This document shows positions 48,563-58,461 of a DNA stretch of 64,000 nucleotides, in pieces. Position 1 is the stretch's first letter, and each line of letters starts with the position of its first letter. The stretch is taken from positions 17,487 to 81,486 of the forward strand of contig JANRKY010000148.1 in the NCBI GenBank assembly GCA_033763135.1. Direction: 5' to 3'. Under the pieces are notes generated by a model. It was not told the origin of the DNA, searched no databases, and saw only the letters and a program-made list of their open reading frames with translations. This DNA is from DALYLB01 sp033763135 (GTDB taxonomy: Bacteria > Acidobacteriota > Blastocatellia > RBC074). The translations under genes were made by a program, and so were the position numbers.

Positions 48563-51367
48563 ATGGAAAATCCGACCGATACCCAGGAAACCCGCCCCTA
48601 TCCGAAGACGATTGTGGAGCCGGAGCGCTGGCAACAGATCAAGGACCTGATCAATGCGGCGCTGGAGCTGGCGGCGGACGATCGCGAGAAGTTCCTGCGG
48701 CAGACCTGCGGCGAAGATCATGAATTGCGGCGGGAGGTCGAGCGCCTGCTGGCCTCGTACCCGGGCGGCGACAGCTTTCTGGAAGCGCCCGCCGCGCGCA
48801 TTCCGGCGCTGGCGGCGCAGATGCCGCAGGCGAGCGACGCCTTCCACGGGACCTTTGTGGCGGGCACGATCCTGGCGAGTCGGTATCGCATCATCGGGCT
48901 GCTGGGCAAGGGCGGGATGGGCGAGGTCTACAAGGCGGAAGACATCAAGCTGGGGCAGATGGTCGCGCTCAAATTTCTGCCCGATCGAATGGAGCGCGAC
49001 AAGGACGCCCTGGCCCGCTTTCACAATGAAGTGAAAGTGGCCCGTCAGGTCGCCCATCCGAACGTGTGCCGCGTCTTCGATATCGGCGAAATCGACGGGC
49101 GCCATTTTCTCTCGATGGAGTTCATCAACGGCGATGATCTCTCTTCGCTGCTGCGCCGCATCGACCGGTTCTCGTACGAGCGCGCCATCGAGATCTCGCG
49201 CCAGCTCTGCATCGGGCTGGCGGCGATTCACAATCAGGGCATTCTGCATCGGGACTTCAAGCCCGCGAACGTGATCGTCGACGGCAACGGCAAGGCGCGC
49301 ATCACGGATTTCGGCATTGCGGGTCTGGCGGAGGAGATCGCCCGGGAATCGGTGCGCGCGGGCACGCCGGCGTATATGTCGCCGGAGCAGATCACGGGCA
49401 AGGACGTCTCCGTGCGAAGCGACATCTATTCGCTCGGTCTCGTGTTGTATGAGATCTTCACCGGCAAACAGGCGTTCACCGGCCACTCGCTGCCGGATCT
49501 GCTGCGAAAGCAGCAGATGGATACGCCCACCACGCCCTCGGAGCTGGTGAAGGGATTCGATCCGCTCGTCGAGCAGGTCATTCTTCAATGCCTGGAAAAG
49601 AGTCCGCAGAACCGGCCGGCCTCGGCGTTGCACGTCGCGATGGCGCTGCCGGGCGGCAATCCGCTGCAGGTCGCCCTCGAAGCGGGGCAGACGCCCTCGC
49701 CCGAAATGGTCGCCGCCGCGCCGAAAAAAGGGGCGCTCAAACCCGCAATCGCGCTGGCCTGTCTGCTCGGCGGAATTGCGATGCTGATCTTCTGCATGGC
49801 CGCGTCGATGAAGGTCGCGCCGCAAAACCGCATTCCGTTCGCCAAATCGGCGGAAGTGCTCTCGGCGCGCGCCAACGAGGTGGTCGCCAGGCTGGGCTAC
49901 ACCGACGCGCCCGCGGAGCGATGGCATCGATTTTATCTGGATACGGCCTATGTGAACGAGGTCCGCCAACACCCCTCGCCCGAAAACTGGGAGAAGATTT
50001 CGAGCGGGCAGCCGGCGGTCTTCATCTTCATCGAACGACACAGCCCGCAGAAGTTCGACATCTGGCTGGCGGGAAATGGTTTCTGGCTGTTTGAGCCGCA
50101 AACGAAGGGCGGCATGAGAACCATTTCGCTCGATACGCGCGGGCGGCTCGTCGAATTCAGCGCGGCGCCGGCGCAATACAGCGGCGCGTCGGCGACGCAA
50201 TTGATCGCGGATTTTTCCCCCGCGTTTTCCGCCGCCGAGCTGGACCCGGCAAAGTTCAAAGAGGCGCCGCCCAACTGGACGCCGCCCCATGCCTGCGACG
50301 CGCGCAGGGCGTGGGAAGGGGTCATGCCCGATCACCCGGAGATTCCGCTGCGCATCGAGGCCGCGAGCTTTCAGGGCCGAATCGTCTATTTTCAACTGAT
50401 ATATCCGTGGACAAGGCCGAACGTCACCGAATTCGATCAGATGACGACGCGCGACTGGGCCGGCGTCTTTCTGCTGGCGGGGCTTTTGATCGGGACGCTG
50501 ATTGCGGCGATCTTTCTCGCGCAAAGAAATCTCCGCTCGGGAAGCGCCGACCGGAAGGGCGCGTTCCGGACCGCGCTGGTCGTTTTTGGGCTGATCTTTT
50601 TCGGCTGGCTGTTCTCGATGAGCCACACGCCGTCGTTTTTCCCGGAATTGGATCGCGTCTCTCACGCGATTCGAATCGCGTTATATATCGCGGCGGGAAC
50701 GTGGCTGGCCTATCTGGCGCTCGAACCGATCGTCCGCCGCAACTTCTCCGATCTGATCGTTTCGTGGAATCGGCTTCTTGTCGGCGACTGGCAGGATCCG
50801 CTCGTCGGGCGCGATGCGCTGCTCGGCGCCTTGTGGGGCATCGGACATCTCGCCCTCGTCTACGCGAGTCTCCTGGCGGAACGATTTTTCCGCAACAGCC
50901 ACAATCTTTTTCTTGAGCCCAATTCGCTGATCGGCCTGCGCAGTTCGATGTCGATGGTTTTCGTCAGCGTGGGCTCGGGCATCGTCTCGGGATTTACGAT
51001 CATCTGCTTTCTGGTCATTCTGTTTCTGCTGCTTCGCCGCCGCTCTCATGCCGTGCTGGTTCTCTTTCTGGTCATGGCGACGCTTGAAATGCTGCTCTTC
51101 ACGCCGTCGCTGATCGGCGCCCCCTTTACGTTGATCAGCAGCGCGCTGTCGTGTCTGGTGATCAGTCGCCTGGGACTGGTGGCAACGATTGTTTCGCAGG
51201 GCGTCTTCATCTGGCTGCAGACCACGCTCTTCACGCTCGATTTTTCGGCCTGGTATGCGACCGATATGTTCGTCAATCTGTTTCTGGCGGCGGCGCTGCT
51301 GGGGTGTGGCGTCAAGGTTTCGCTGGCGGGGCAATCGTTGTTTGGCCCGGCGCTTCTTGCGGAATGA
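48563..51367 (+). CDS. Ser/Thr protein kinase with a large C-terminal membrane domain
   Basis: 934 residues from the ATG at 48563 (AGAGG upstream; ATG 48545 is an alternative). N-terminal helical segment ('EPERWQQIKDLINAALELAA'), then a Hanks kinase: 'LLGKGGMGEVYKAED', Lys137 in 'MVALKFLP', catalytic 'LHRDFKPANVIVDG', 'ITDFGIAGLAEEI', 'GTPAYMSPEQITG'. A membrane helix (about 395-415) leads to a roughly 230-residue extracytoplasmic region, then about eight further membrane helices to the end. The outer module differs from the propeller kinase at 20.9 kb. It converges with an ECF sigma gene; the two stops touch (TGATCA). Confidence 0.9.
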   Translation: MENPTDTQETRPYPKTIVEPERWQQIKDLINAALELAADDREKFLRQTCGEDHELRREVERLLASYPGGDSFLEAPAARIPALAAQMPQASDAFHGTFVAGTILASRYRIIGLLGKGGMGEVYKAEDIKLGQMVALKFLPDRMERDKDALARFHNEVKVARQVAHPNVCRVFDIGEIDGRHFLSMEFINGDDLSSLLRRIDRFSYERAIEISRQLCIGLAAIHNQGILHRDFKPANVIVDGNGKARITDFGIAGLAEEIARESVRAGTPAYMSPEQITGKDVSVRSDIYSLGLVLYEIFTGKQAFTGHSLPDLLRKQQMDTPTTPSELVKGFDPLVEQVILQCLEKSPQNRPASALHVAMALPGGNPLQVALEAGQTPSPEMVAAAPKKGALKPAIALACLLGGIAMLIFCMAASMKVAPQNRIPFAKSAEVLSARANEVVARLGYTDAPAERWHRFYLDTAYVNEVRQHPSPENWEKISSGQPAVFIFIERHSPQKFDIWLAGNGFWLFEPQTKGGMRTISLDTRGRLVEFSAAPAQYSGASATQLIADFSPAFSAAELDPAKFKEAPPNWTPPHACDARRAWEGVMPDHPEIPLRIEAASFQGRIVYFQLIYPWTRPNVTEFDQMTTRDWAGVFLLAGLLIGTLIAAIFLAQRNLRSGSADRKGAFRTALVVFGLIFFGWLFSMSHTPSFFPELDRVSHAIRIALYIAAGTWLAYLALEPIVRRNFSDLIVSWNRLLVGDWQDPLVGRDALLGALWGIGHLALVYASLLAERFFRNSHNLFLEPNSLIGLRSSMSMVFVSVGSGIVSGFTIICFLVILFLLLRRRSHAVLVLFLVMATLEMLLFTPSLIGAPFTLISSALSCLVISRLGLVATIVSQGVFIWLQTTLFTLDFSAWYATDMFVNLFLAAALLGCGVKVSLAGQSLFGPALLAE

Positions 51368-51940
51368 TCATTGGCGCGTCTTCATTTCGTGGTGGAGCCA
51401 CACCTTGGCGGCATTCCATTCGCGTTTGACCGTAGCGGGAGAAAGACCCAGCGCCTCGGCCGTCTCCTCGATCGAGAGGCCGCCGAAATACCGAAGTTCG
51501 ACGACGCGGCATTGGCGGGGATCCATTTGCGCCAGGGTCTGGAGGGCGTCATCCAGCGCGATCACCTCGGCGGTGCGTTTGTCCGAGACGCCGATCGCCT
51601 CGTCGAGCGGGAGCGGGGCCTCTCCGCCGCCGCGCTTTTCCGCCTGATGCGCGCGCGCCGAATCGACCAGAATGCGACGCATGGCCTGCGCCGCCGCGCC
51701 GAAGAAATGGGCGCGATTCTGCCAGTTGACCTGCGATTGATCCACGAGCTGCAGATAGGTTTCGTGCACGAGCGCCGTGGCCTGGAGCGTGTGATCGGGG
51801 CGTTCGCGGCGCAGATAGCGGGCGGCCTGTCGGCGCAGTTCGTCATAGACCAGCGGCAGGAGTTGATTGAGCGCGTCGCGATCGCCGGCGCGCCAGTTTA
51901 AAAGCAGTTGCGTAATGTCCTGCGGCGAAGAGGCAGTCAT
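51368..51940 (-). CDS. ECF-type sigma factor, second copy of the kinase-linked family
   Basis: 190 residues, closely similar to the sigma factor at 23994. Region 2 'LLPLVYDELRRQAARYLRRE', 'ATALVHETYLQLVDQSQVNW', 'FFGAAAQAMRRILVDSARAH'; region 4 'LRYFGGLSIEETAEALGLSP' and 'ATVKREWNAAKVWLHHEM'. Here it lies tail-to-tail with a kinase instead of upstream of it. No anti-sigma gene adjoins. Regulon unknown. Confidence 0.92.
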   Translation of the reverse strand: MTASSPQDITQLLLNWRAGDRDALNQLLPLVYDELRRQAARYLRRERPDHTLQATALVHETYLQLVDQSQVNWQNRAHFFGAAAQAMRRILVDSARAHQAEKRGGGEAPLPLDEAIGVSDKRTAEVIALDDALQTLAQMDPRQCRVVELRYFGGLSIEETAEALGLSPATVKREWNAAKVWLHHEMKTRQ

Positions 51941-52021
51941 AAGAGTCTCCCTGGCCGAATGTCCGGAAAAGGCGTGCGCAGGATAGGAACGCCGGCGGGC
52001 AAAGTCAATGCGAACGCCGGC

Positions 52022-53377
52022 TCAGACCGTCCGCCGTCGTGCGAGCAACAGGAGCGCCGCGCTCAAGGCGAGCAGCGACAGCGCGGACAACGGAAAGGTT
52101 GCGGGCAGCGACTCGTCCTGGAAGCGATGGGCCGGCAATCGGTCCCATGGAAAGGGCGGCGGAGCATCGTTCCGCATCAGGAAGGGATAGAAGACGCGCC
52201 GCAGCCGTTCGTGAAAACTTCGCACGGAGTCGAGATATGCGAGGTGATTCGGCAGGTCGGTCTGCGCGATCTGATTGAACGCGGCCTGCGCGTTGATCGT
52301 CGGCGTCAGCCAGGAGAAGCGCCGCATCCATTGCTGGCGCTGTTCGAGTTTCGCGCGAAATTCGGCGGAGGCGGAGGCGGCCTCTTCATCGCCGAGGTGC
52401 TGCGCCGCGTAATACCAGCCCCAGGAGAACTTGTCGGGCGGCGCCTGGAACGAGGCGTATTCCGGATAGCGTTGAAAGAAGCGCGTCATGGTCTCCGCTT
52501 TCGGGCGGTCCCATTGCCGATGATAGCCTTCGCGCTGATCGACGGTGACGGCCATGGCCTCCGGCACGGGCAGCCAGGTGGCGAGCGCCACGTTGAGCGC
52601 CGCCGGGACCAGAATCGCGAGGGCCAGCCACACGCCGAGCAGCGTCAGCGCATTGAAATTCGACGAGCGGCGAAACGAGATCACGAACCACGAAACCGCG
52701 AACCAGAAGAAGAGATAAGCCAGCGAGACGAACGTCAGAAAGCCGAGGCGCCGGTCCGGCGCCAGCCCGAGCCGCAGCGCGGCCGCGGCCAGCGTCAGCA
52801 GCCAGACGCCCGCCACCGCCCCGAAGCGAATCGCGGCCTTGCGCGCAAGGACGGCGCGCGGCGAGACGGGCTGCGAACAGATCAGGTTCCATGTCCCCAA
52901 TTCCTGCTCCGTCGACAACGCGTTATGCGTGAAGGCGATCAGCAGCAGCGGATAGAGAAAGACGAGCAGAAAAGCCAGATCGAAATTCCCGAGCGAGAGC
53001 GTCGCCGGATTGCTGATGTCGCCGTCATAGAGCTGGCCTTCGAGCGTCAGCAGGCGAATCTTGAGGTTGAAGGGATTGACGTCGCGCAAACCGATCGAGA
53101 GCGGCGCATAGCGCGAGGGCTCGTGGGCCGTGAAGAAATTGAGATAATAGATCGCGTTTGCTGGATCGGGCGCGGCGTGCAGCGCGAGCGTCTTGTCGAG
53201 ATGTTCGCGCTGCAGTTGCGGCATTGCCGCCAGGGCCTGCCGCTGCGCGGCGATCGTGCGTCGTCCATGCTCGACGGCGTACAGGCCGGCGAGAAAGATG
53301 ACGACCAATCCCGCGACCACCGCGCGGCCGGCCAGAAAGTTCTTGATTTCGAGCTGCAGCAAGCGTGTCGGATTCAT
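52022..53377 (-). CDS. ABC-2-type membrane permease, DUF3526-like
   Basis: 451 residues from the ATG at 53377, overlapping the upstream stop (ATGA). First helix near 15-33, a long outer loop (about 40-130), then five more helices ('FDLAFLLVFLYPLLLIAFTH', 'AGVWLLTLAAAALRLGLAP', 'TFVSLAYLFFWFAVSWFVIS', 'LGVWLALAILVPAALNVALA', C-terminal 'LSALSLLALSAALLLLARRR'), a layout of DUF3526/gliding-type ABC-2 permeases. The block 'STEQELGTWNLICSQPVSP' is typical. No ATPase gene is adjacent. Substrate unknown. Confidence 0.85.
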   Translation of the reverse strand: MNPTRLLQLEIKNFLAGRAVVAGLVVIFLAGLYAVEHGRRTIAAQRQALAAMPQLQREHLDKTLALHAAPDPANAIYYLNFFTAHEPSRYAPLSIGLRDVNPFNLKIRLLTLEGQLYDGDISNPATLSLGNFDLAFLLVFLYPLLLIAFTHNALSTEQELGTWNLICSQPVSPRAVLARKAAIRFGAVAGVWLLTLAAAALRLGLAPDRRLGFLTFVSLAYLFFWFAVSWFVISFRRSSNFNALTLLGVWLALAILVPAALNVALATWLPVPEAMAVTVDQREGYHRQWDRPKAETMTRFFQRYPEYASFQAPPDKFSWGWYYAAQHLGDEEAASASAEFRAKLEQRQQWMRRFSWLTPTINAQAAFNQIAQTDLPNHLAYLDSVRSFHERLRRVFYPFLMRNDAPPPFPWDRLPAHRFQDESLPATFPLSALSLLALSAALLLLARRRTV

Positions 53378-54807
53378 GTCACCAACCGCGGCCGGACGCG
53401 CCCGACGGCGACAGCCAGCCCCAGTCCCCAGACAAGCAGCGCCGCAATCGACGCCCATTGTTGTTTCAAGGCGTCCGCCACCGAGGGCGGACGAAACGCG
53501 AAGGCGGGAAAAGCCTGCCAGCGATCGCGGCTGACGCGCTGGGCGCGGTCGTTCTCGAACCGGACCTCGGTCAGGTGCAGTTGATTCAGCTTCTGCACCA
53601 TCTCGAAACGGAAGGCCTCCGCCTGCCACTGGAACTCGGCATAATGCGCGAGGTCCGACCCGGCCAGCGCCATCGAGAGGTTCCGGATCGCGAGATACGG
53701 ATCGAGCAGCGCGCCCCATTCACTGAACCGGTTCTGGCGGCGAAACGTATCGAGCAGTTCGCCGTAATGCCGCCGGAAGATCCCGGAACTGATCTTTTCC
53801 GCCTCCAGCATGACCAGCGCACCGTAATTGAAGGGCAGCTCCCGAATCTCGCGGACGTTGTATTTCGCCAGCGTTTCGGCGCGCAGCGATGCAAAATGGG
53901 GATCGTTCGGATCGTGGCTGTCCCCCTCTTGGGTGAGGTCGCGTTCGAGCGCGGCGTCGAATTCGGCCTTGGCCGGCGCGGGCGCGGCAATGGCGCCGAG
54001 CGTCTGCGCGGCGCGCGGGACCGCGACGCAGAAGACGATCCAGAAAAGCAACAGGCTGGTCAGCGCTCCCCGCGAAGTCTGCTGCCGGGCCGAGACCAGC
54101 ACGGCGACGGCGGCGCAGAGCAGCAGATAGAGCGCGTATCCGGCGAACAGCCCGACGCCGCGCCACAAGGCATCGCCCGACGCCGCCCCGCCCGCGCCGA
54201 GATGCCAGAGCAGCAGCAACAGCGTCCCCGGCGCAATCATCAGTCCGGTCATCGCAGCCACGCCGAGCGTCTTGCCGAGCAGAATCTCGCGCCACCGCAC
54301 GCCCTGCGCCAGCAGCATCGACAGCGTCCCGCCTTCGCGCTCGCCCGCGATCGCGCCAAAACCGAGAAAGAAGATCGCCAGCGGCACGAACAGTTGCAGC
54401 ACCAGCGCCGGACTCAACTCGCCGAACCGCAGCATCCCGCCCGAGTGGCGCGCCTCGCTGAAATTCGCCGTGTTCTGCCGGTGCGCCTCCAGAAAGACGG
54501 ACGTCCCCGCAAAACTGTCCACGCCGAAATCGAAGAAGCCCAGCGGCGACTTCGGCCGAAACGCCAGATACCCATAATGCGACGCGCGATGCGGATGCCG
54601 GTCCGGCTGTTCCAGCCAGTTGCTTCGAACGCGCTGCTGCCAGGTTTCGCGCTGCGCGTTGAGCCGCGCCTGATTCTGCCGCGCGACAATCGTCGCCAGC
54701 AACAACAGCGCCGCCACGCCCGCACAGGCGATCAGCAGCGAACGATTGCGCAGACTCTGCCGCACCTCCTGCCGCGCAATGCGAAGAAGAATCGAATTGG
54801 GTGTCAT
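53374..54807 (-). CDS. ABC-2-type membrane permease, DUF3526-like, first of two
   Basis: 477 residues from the ATG at 54807. N-terminal helix near 24-40, large outer loop, then helices with 'VLQLFVPLAIFFLGFGAIAG', the cytoplasmic 'EREGGTLSMLLAQGVRWREI' (coupling-helix-like), 'GLMIAPGTLLLLLWHLG', 'GYALYLLLCAAVAVLVSA', 'LTSLLLFWIVFCVAVPRAA' and a final helix. It is paired with the similar permease at 52022-53377 through a four-base overlap, so they probably form a heterodimer. It starts 30 bases after the FAD oxidoreductase. The expected ATP-binding gene is missing nearby. Confidence 0.85.
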   Translation of the reverse strand: MTPNSILLRIARQEVRQSLRNRSLLIACAGVAALLLLATIVARQNQARLNAQRETWQQRVRSNWLEQPDRHPHRASHYGYLAFRPKSPLGFFDFGVDSFAGTSVFLEAHRQNTANFSEARHSGGMLRFGELSPALVLQLFVPLAIFFLGFGAIAGEREGGTLSMLLAQGVRWREILLGKTLGVAAMTGLMIAPGTLLLLLWHLGAGGAASGDALWRGVGLFAGYALYLLLCAAVAVLVSARQQTSRGALTSLLLFWIVFCVAVPRAAQTLGAIAAPAPAKAEFDAALERDLTQEGDSHDPNDPHFASLRAETLAKYNVREIRELPFNYGALVMLEAEKISSGIFRRHYGELLDTFRRQNRFSEWGALLDPYLAIRNLSMALAGSDLAHYAEFQWQAEAFRFEMVQKLNQLHLTEVRFENDRAQRVSRDRWQAFPAFAFRPPSVADALKQQWASIAALLVWGLGLAVAVGRVRPRLVT

Positions 54808-54836
54808 AGCTTTTTGTTCGGCCGCGCTTGAGCGCC

Positions 54837-56075
54837 TCAAGCGCGGAAGAACTCCTTCTTGATCGTGAAGGCCGAATCGAACTCGGGGTCGCTTCCACGA
54901 CCGAGAAGCCGGTTCGCGAGATACTGTCCAAGCGCCGGGCCGTGCTTGAATCCGTGGCCCGAGCCCGCGCCGGCGATCCAGACATTCTTCATCTCCGGAT
55001 GGGGCGCGACCATGAAATGATCGTCCACGCTGTTCTCGGTCTGACAGACGCGCGTCTCGGTGACGGGTTGATTGCGCAGCGCCGGGAAGCGCCAGCCGAG
55101 ATAATCGTGCGCGCGTTTGACCTGATAGGGATTGACGATTCGCTCGTCCGTATCGGGATCGATCTGGTTGCCGTCATCGACCGGGCAGGCCTTGAAACCG
55201 CGGTCATCGACGCTCGGAAAGCCGTACCACTTGCCGAACTCAGGATCGTCCGCCGCCCCGCCGAAGCCCCACGACGGCATCCGCTGCCACGTGAACCGAT
55301 CATCGCCCGGCGGCGTCCCCACGAAGATCACGTCCCGGCGCGGCGTCCGCAGCCGCCGGCCGAGCAGCCCTGGAAAGAGCTTGCGCAGCCACGGCCCGCA
55401 GGCGAATACATACATCCCCGCCCGCAGCGCGTCGCCATTCGCCAGCCGGAGCGACGGCATCTCGCCGCCGGCGGCCGCTCCCGGCAGCGCCTGCGCGATC
55501 TTCATCGTCCCGCCCCGCTTCTCGAACTGCTCCGCCACCACGCGGCACGCCTCGCGCGCCTTGAGAATCCCGCTCGCCGTGTCGTAAATTCCGCCGCCGA
55601 TATCTTCAAGATGAATCTGCGGCCAGCGGTATTTCAATTCGTCATGACTGAGAATCTCCGTCTTGAAACTGTGCCGGGCCAGCCGCGCCTGCCGCTCCTT
55701 CAGCGAGGCCATTCCCGTGGGCGTCGCCATCAGCAACCGCCCCGAAGGCAGCAGCAGCCGCACGCCACACTCCTCCTGCCAGCGGCGCCAGAGCGGAAAG
55801 GCCCGGAGCGCGAGCTTCGTGTAAAGCTCCTGCTCCCCATAATCCGCGCGGAGCAGCCGCGTCTCGCCCCCCGAACTGGCGCGCGCATTGCCGGGGCCAT
55901 AGGCGTCGAGCAGCGTCACCCGCGCGCCCATCTCGCGCAGATAGAAGGCCGTCCAGCCGCCGAAAGCCCCCGCGCCGACGACGATCACGTCCGGCGAAGA
56001 GCTCGTCGATTGCCGAGGCGGCCGCGCGTGGAGCGCGGCCGCCCCCGAGAGCTGCAGAAAGGAACGTCGTTTCAT
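54837..56075 (-). CDS. FAD-dependent oxidoreductase (DAO/sarcosine oxidase-like) with Tat-type signal
   Basis: 412 residues from the ATG at 56075. N-terminus MKRRSFLQLSG has a twin-arginine pattern, pointing to Tat export (tatA at 12.1 kb). Then the FAD motif 'VIVVGAGAFGGWTAFYLREM' and 'GPGNARASSGGETRLLRADY' as in monomeric sarcosine oxidase and N-methyltryptophan oxidase, 'ENSVDDHFMVAPHPEMKNVW' and 'GAGSGHGFKHGPALGQYLAN' at the C-terminal FAD site. It follows the TonB receptor by 4 bases, suggesting periplasmic oxidation of an imported amine or amino acid. Substrate unproven. Confidence 0.88.
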   Translation of the reverse strand: MKRRSFLQLSGAAALHARPPRQSTSSSPDVIVVGAGAFGGWTAFYLREMGARVTLLDAYGPGNARASSGGETRLLRADYGEQELYTKLALRAFPLWRRWQEECGVRLLLPSGRLLMATPTGMASLKERQARLARHSFKTEILSHDELKYRWPQIHLEDIGGGIYDTASGILKAREACRVVAEQFEKRGGTMKIAQALPGAAAGGEMPSLRLANGDALRAGMYVFACGPWLRKLFPGLLGRRLRTPRRDVIFVGTPPGDDRFTWQRMPSWGFGGAADDPEFGKWYGFPSVDDRGFKACPVDDGNQIDPDTDERIVNPYQVKRAHDYLGWRFPALRNQPVTETRVCQTENSVDDHFMVAPHPEMKNVWIAGAGSGHGFKHGPALGQYLANRLLGRGSDPEFDSAFTIKKEFFRA

Positions 56076-56079
56076 CGCT

Positions 56080-58461
56080 CTATTTCCGGAACGGCGTCCA
56101 CGCAAAGGTCACCATCACCGCCCGCGGCTGCCCGGGAAAATTCCCGACCCGCGCGGCGAACAGCGAACTCGTCGCATACCGTTCGTTCGTGATGTTCGTG
56201 ATCTGCAGCTGCAGCCGCGCCCGCGACGTCAGCTCCTGATAGAAGCTCAGATCCGCGATCGTGTAGCCGTTCGCGCGAATCCCCGCAAAGGGCTCGATGC
56301 GCTCGCTCGCGCTCTCCAGCCCGAAGCCCACGCCCGTCCCTTCGAGAAAATTGTAACGGGTGAACCAGCCGGTCGTATGCTTCGGCGCGTTCGCCAGCGG
56401 CCGGCCCACGAGCGAGGCCACGTTGTCTCTCAAAATTCGCGTATCGACATAGGCGTAATTGAAGGCCGTATACCATCGCCGCGTCACGAAGCCCTCGATG
56501 TTGAATTCGAAGCCGCGGCTGCGCGCCTCCCCGACCGCGAGCAGCGCGTTGGCGTTGTTGCCGCCCGGACCGAGCAGCGGGTCGGGCCGCAGGATGTTCT
56601 CCTTCTCGATGTTGAAGAACGCTCCCGAGAAGAAGAGCTTCCGATTGAGCGCCTCGACCTTGACGCCCGCCTCGACCTGATCGCCGGTCTCGGGCGCGAA
56701 CGGTCCGTTCGCCTGCGGCGCCTGCGAATAGATCGGCGCGCGGATGAAGCTGTTGGCGTAGCTCGCATAAAACGCGACCTGCTCGACCGGCTTGACCACG
56801 ACGCCCGCGCGCCCCGACAGCGCCGTGTCGTCATATTTCAGCGGCACGACCGCGAAGCCCTTGTCGTCGTACCGATCGACGCGGCCGCTCAGCAGAAACT
56901 GGAGATACCGGTTCACGACGATCTGATCCTGCGCATAGAAGCCCGTGCGCTTCGTCTGCGCCGTGCTCGTGGCGAAGGCGTTGAGCGTATAGTTGCGCTC
57001 GCCCGACTGTCCATAGACCGGGTTGAAGATGTCGAGCGCGGGAACCGTGCCGCCGGCGACTTCGCGCTCGCGCGCGCGGGCCTGCCGAAAGGCGTGATCC
57101 TGCGCGACGTGCTCGACGCCGAACAGCAGCGTGTGCGTGCCGGCGCGGCCGCCGTTGGCCACCTTGCTCAGATTTCCGTTCAGGCTCCAGTCGTCGTTCC
57201 AGCGGAAGAAGTTGCGGAACTCGCGGCGCATCGTGCGGCCCGTCGCCGTCGCGGCATTGAGGCCGCGCGCCTCGTGATATTTGTCGTTGTTCTCGTATTC
57301 GAGATACCGGAGCGTATAGTCGGCGTTCCAGCCGCGCGCCAGATTGTGCTCGCCGCGAACCTGCAGCACGCGGCCGATCATCTTGATGAAGTCGGTCGGC
57401 TCGTTCGCCGACCATTCGATATTCGTCAGGAAATTGCCGTTCGCATCGACCGGCACGCCCCGCAGCCGATTGCCCGGCAGCCGCTGATTGATGAATTCGT
57501 ACTCCGCGCTGAAGCGATGATTGTCGTTCGCGCGATAGAGCAGATTTCCCGCCGCGTGCGAATTGGTCGAGCCCGCGTTGTTGCGGAACGAATCGCGATC
57601 CTCGTAATAAAACGCGCCGCGCGCGAGCAGCTTGCCCGTGATCGGGCCGGTCAGTTCCCCGTTCACCATCTTCTGCGCGAAGCTGCCGAACCGCACCTGC
57701 ATTTCGCCATCGATCACCTCTTTCGGCTTCTTCGTGACGTAATTGATCAGACCGCCGGCCTCGCCCGACCCGTAGAGCGCGGCCGTCGGCCCCTTGAGCA
57801 CTTCGACGCGCTGGATGTTGGTCAGCCGGATCTGCGATGTGCTGAAGCCCGCGTTGTTGACGTCGCCTTCGAGCGAGCCGAACGGATTGCCGCGCATGCC
57901 GTTGTAGAGGATATCCCGCTGCGTGAAGCCGCGAAAGGTCATCCCGCTGTAGGTGTTCTGATTGAGTCCGCTGACGTTGCGAAAGAGTTCGTTCCCTTCG
58001 AGAATCGCGCGGTCCTCGATCAACTGATTCGGAAAGACCTGGACCGACTGCGGCAGATCGATCAAGCGCATATTGACGCGCGTGGCGACGCCGGTCTCCT
58101 CCAGATGATATTCCTTCAGACTGGCGACGACATCCACAGCCGCCGAAATCTTCTCCAGCCGAAACTCCATTGTCGCCGTCTGCCCGGCCGCAATCTCCAC
58201 CTCGCGCGTCTGCGGCACAAATCCGCCGCCCGTGATGGTGACGACATACTTGCCCGGCGCGAGGCCGGAAAAGGAGAATCTCCCCTGCCCATCCGCGATG
58301 GCGCTCTGGCCTCCCGGTTCGATCTTCGCGGAGATTCCCGCCAGGGCTCCTCCCTCCGCCGAGATCACTCGCCCATTCAACGTCCCCGGCGTCTGTCCCA
58401 CGCCCCAACCGGCGCAAACAATCAGACACAAGGCAACCCACCCCATGCAAACTCGTGACAT
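56080..58461 (-). CDS. TonB-dependent receptor (siderophore-type) with carboxypeptidase-like N-terminal domain
   Basis: 793 residues. Signal peptide (MSRVCMGWVALCLIVCAGWG), then a carboxypeptidase-regulatory-like beta domain (about 25-105: 'GTLNGRVISAEGGALAGISA', 'GRFSFSGLAPGKYVVTITGG'), a plug ('DLPQSVQVFPNQLIEDRAIL', 'VEVLKGPTAALYGSGEAGGL', 'INYVTKKPKE') and a 22-strand-type barrel ending in 'VMVTFAWTPF'. The plug motifs are those of FhuA/FpvA-like siderophore receptors. It heads a unit with the FAD oxidoreductase and two permeases. Confidence 0.92.
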   Translation of the reverse strand: MSRVCMGWVALCLIVCAGWGVGQTPGTLNGRVISAEGGALAGISAKIEPGGQSAIADGQGRFSFSGLAPGKYVVTITGGGFVPQTREVEIAAGQTATMEFRLEKISAAVDVVASLKEYHLEETGVATRVNMRLIDLPQSVQVFPNQLIEDRAILEGNELFRNVSGLNQNTYSGMTFRGFTQRDILYNGMRGNPFGSLEGDVNNAGFSTSQIRLTNIQRVEVLKGPTAALYGSGEAGGLINYVTKKPKEVIDGEMQVRFGSFAQKMVNGELTGPITGKLLARGAFYYEDRDSFRNNAGSTNSHAAGNLLYRANDNHRFSAEYEFINQRLPGNRLRGVPVDANGNFLTNIEWSANEPTDFIKMIGRVLQVRGEHNLARGWNADYTLRYLEYENNDKYHEARGLNAATATGRTMRREFRNFFRWNDDWSLNGNLSKVANGGRAGTHTLLFGVEHVAQDHAFRQARAREREVAGGTVPALDIFNPVYGQSGERNYTLNAFATSTAQTKRTGFYAQDQIVVNRYLQFLLSGRVDRYDDKGFAVVPLKYDDTALSGRAGVVVKPVEQVAFYASYANSFIRAPIYSQAPQANGPFAPETGDQVEAGVKVEALNRKLFFSGAFFNIEKENILRPDPLLGPGGNNANALLAVGEARSRGFEFNIEGFVTRRWYTAFNYAYVDTRILRDNVASLVGRPLANAPKHTTGWFTRYNFLEGTGVGFGLESASERIEPFAGIRANGYTIADLSFYQELTSRARLQLQITNITNERYATSSLFAARVGNFPGQPRAVMVTFAWTPFRK

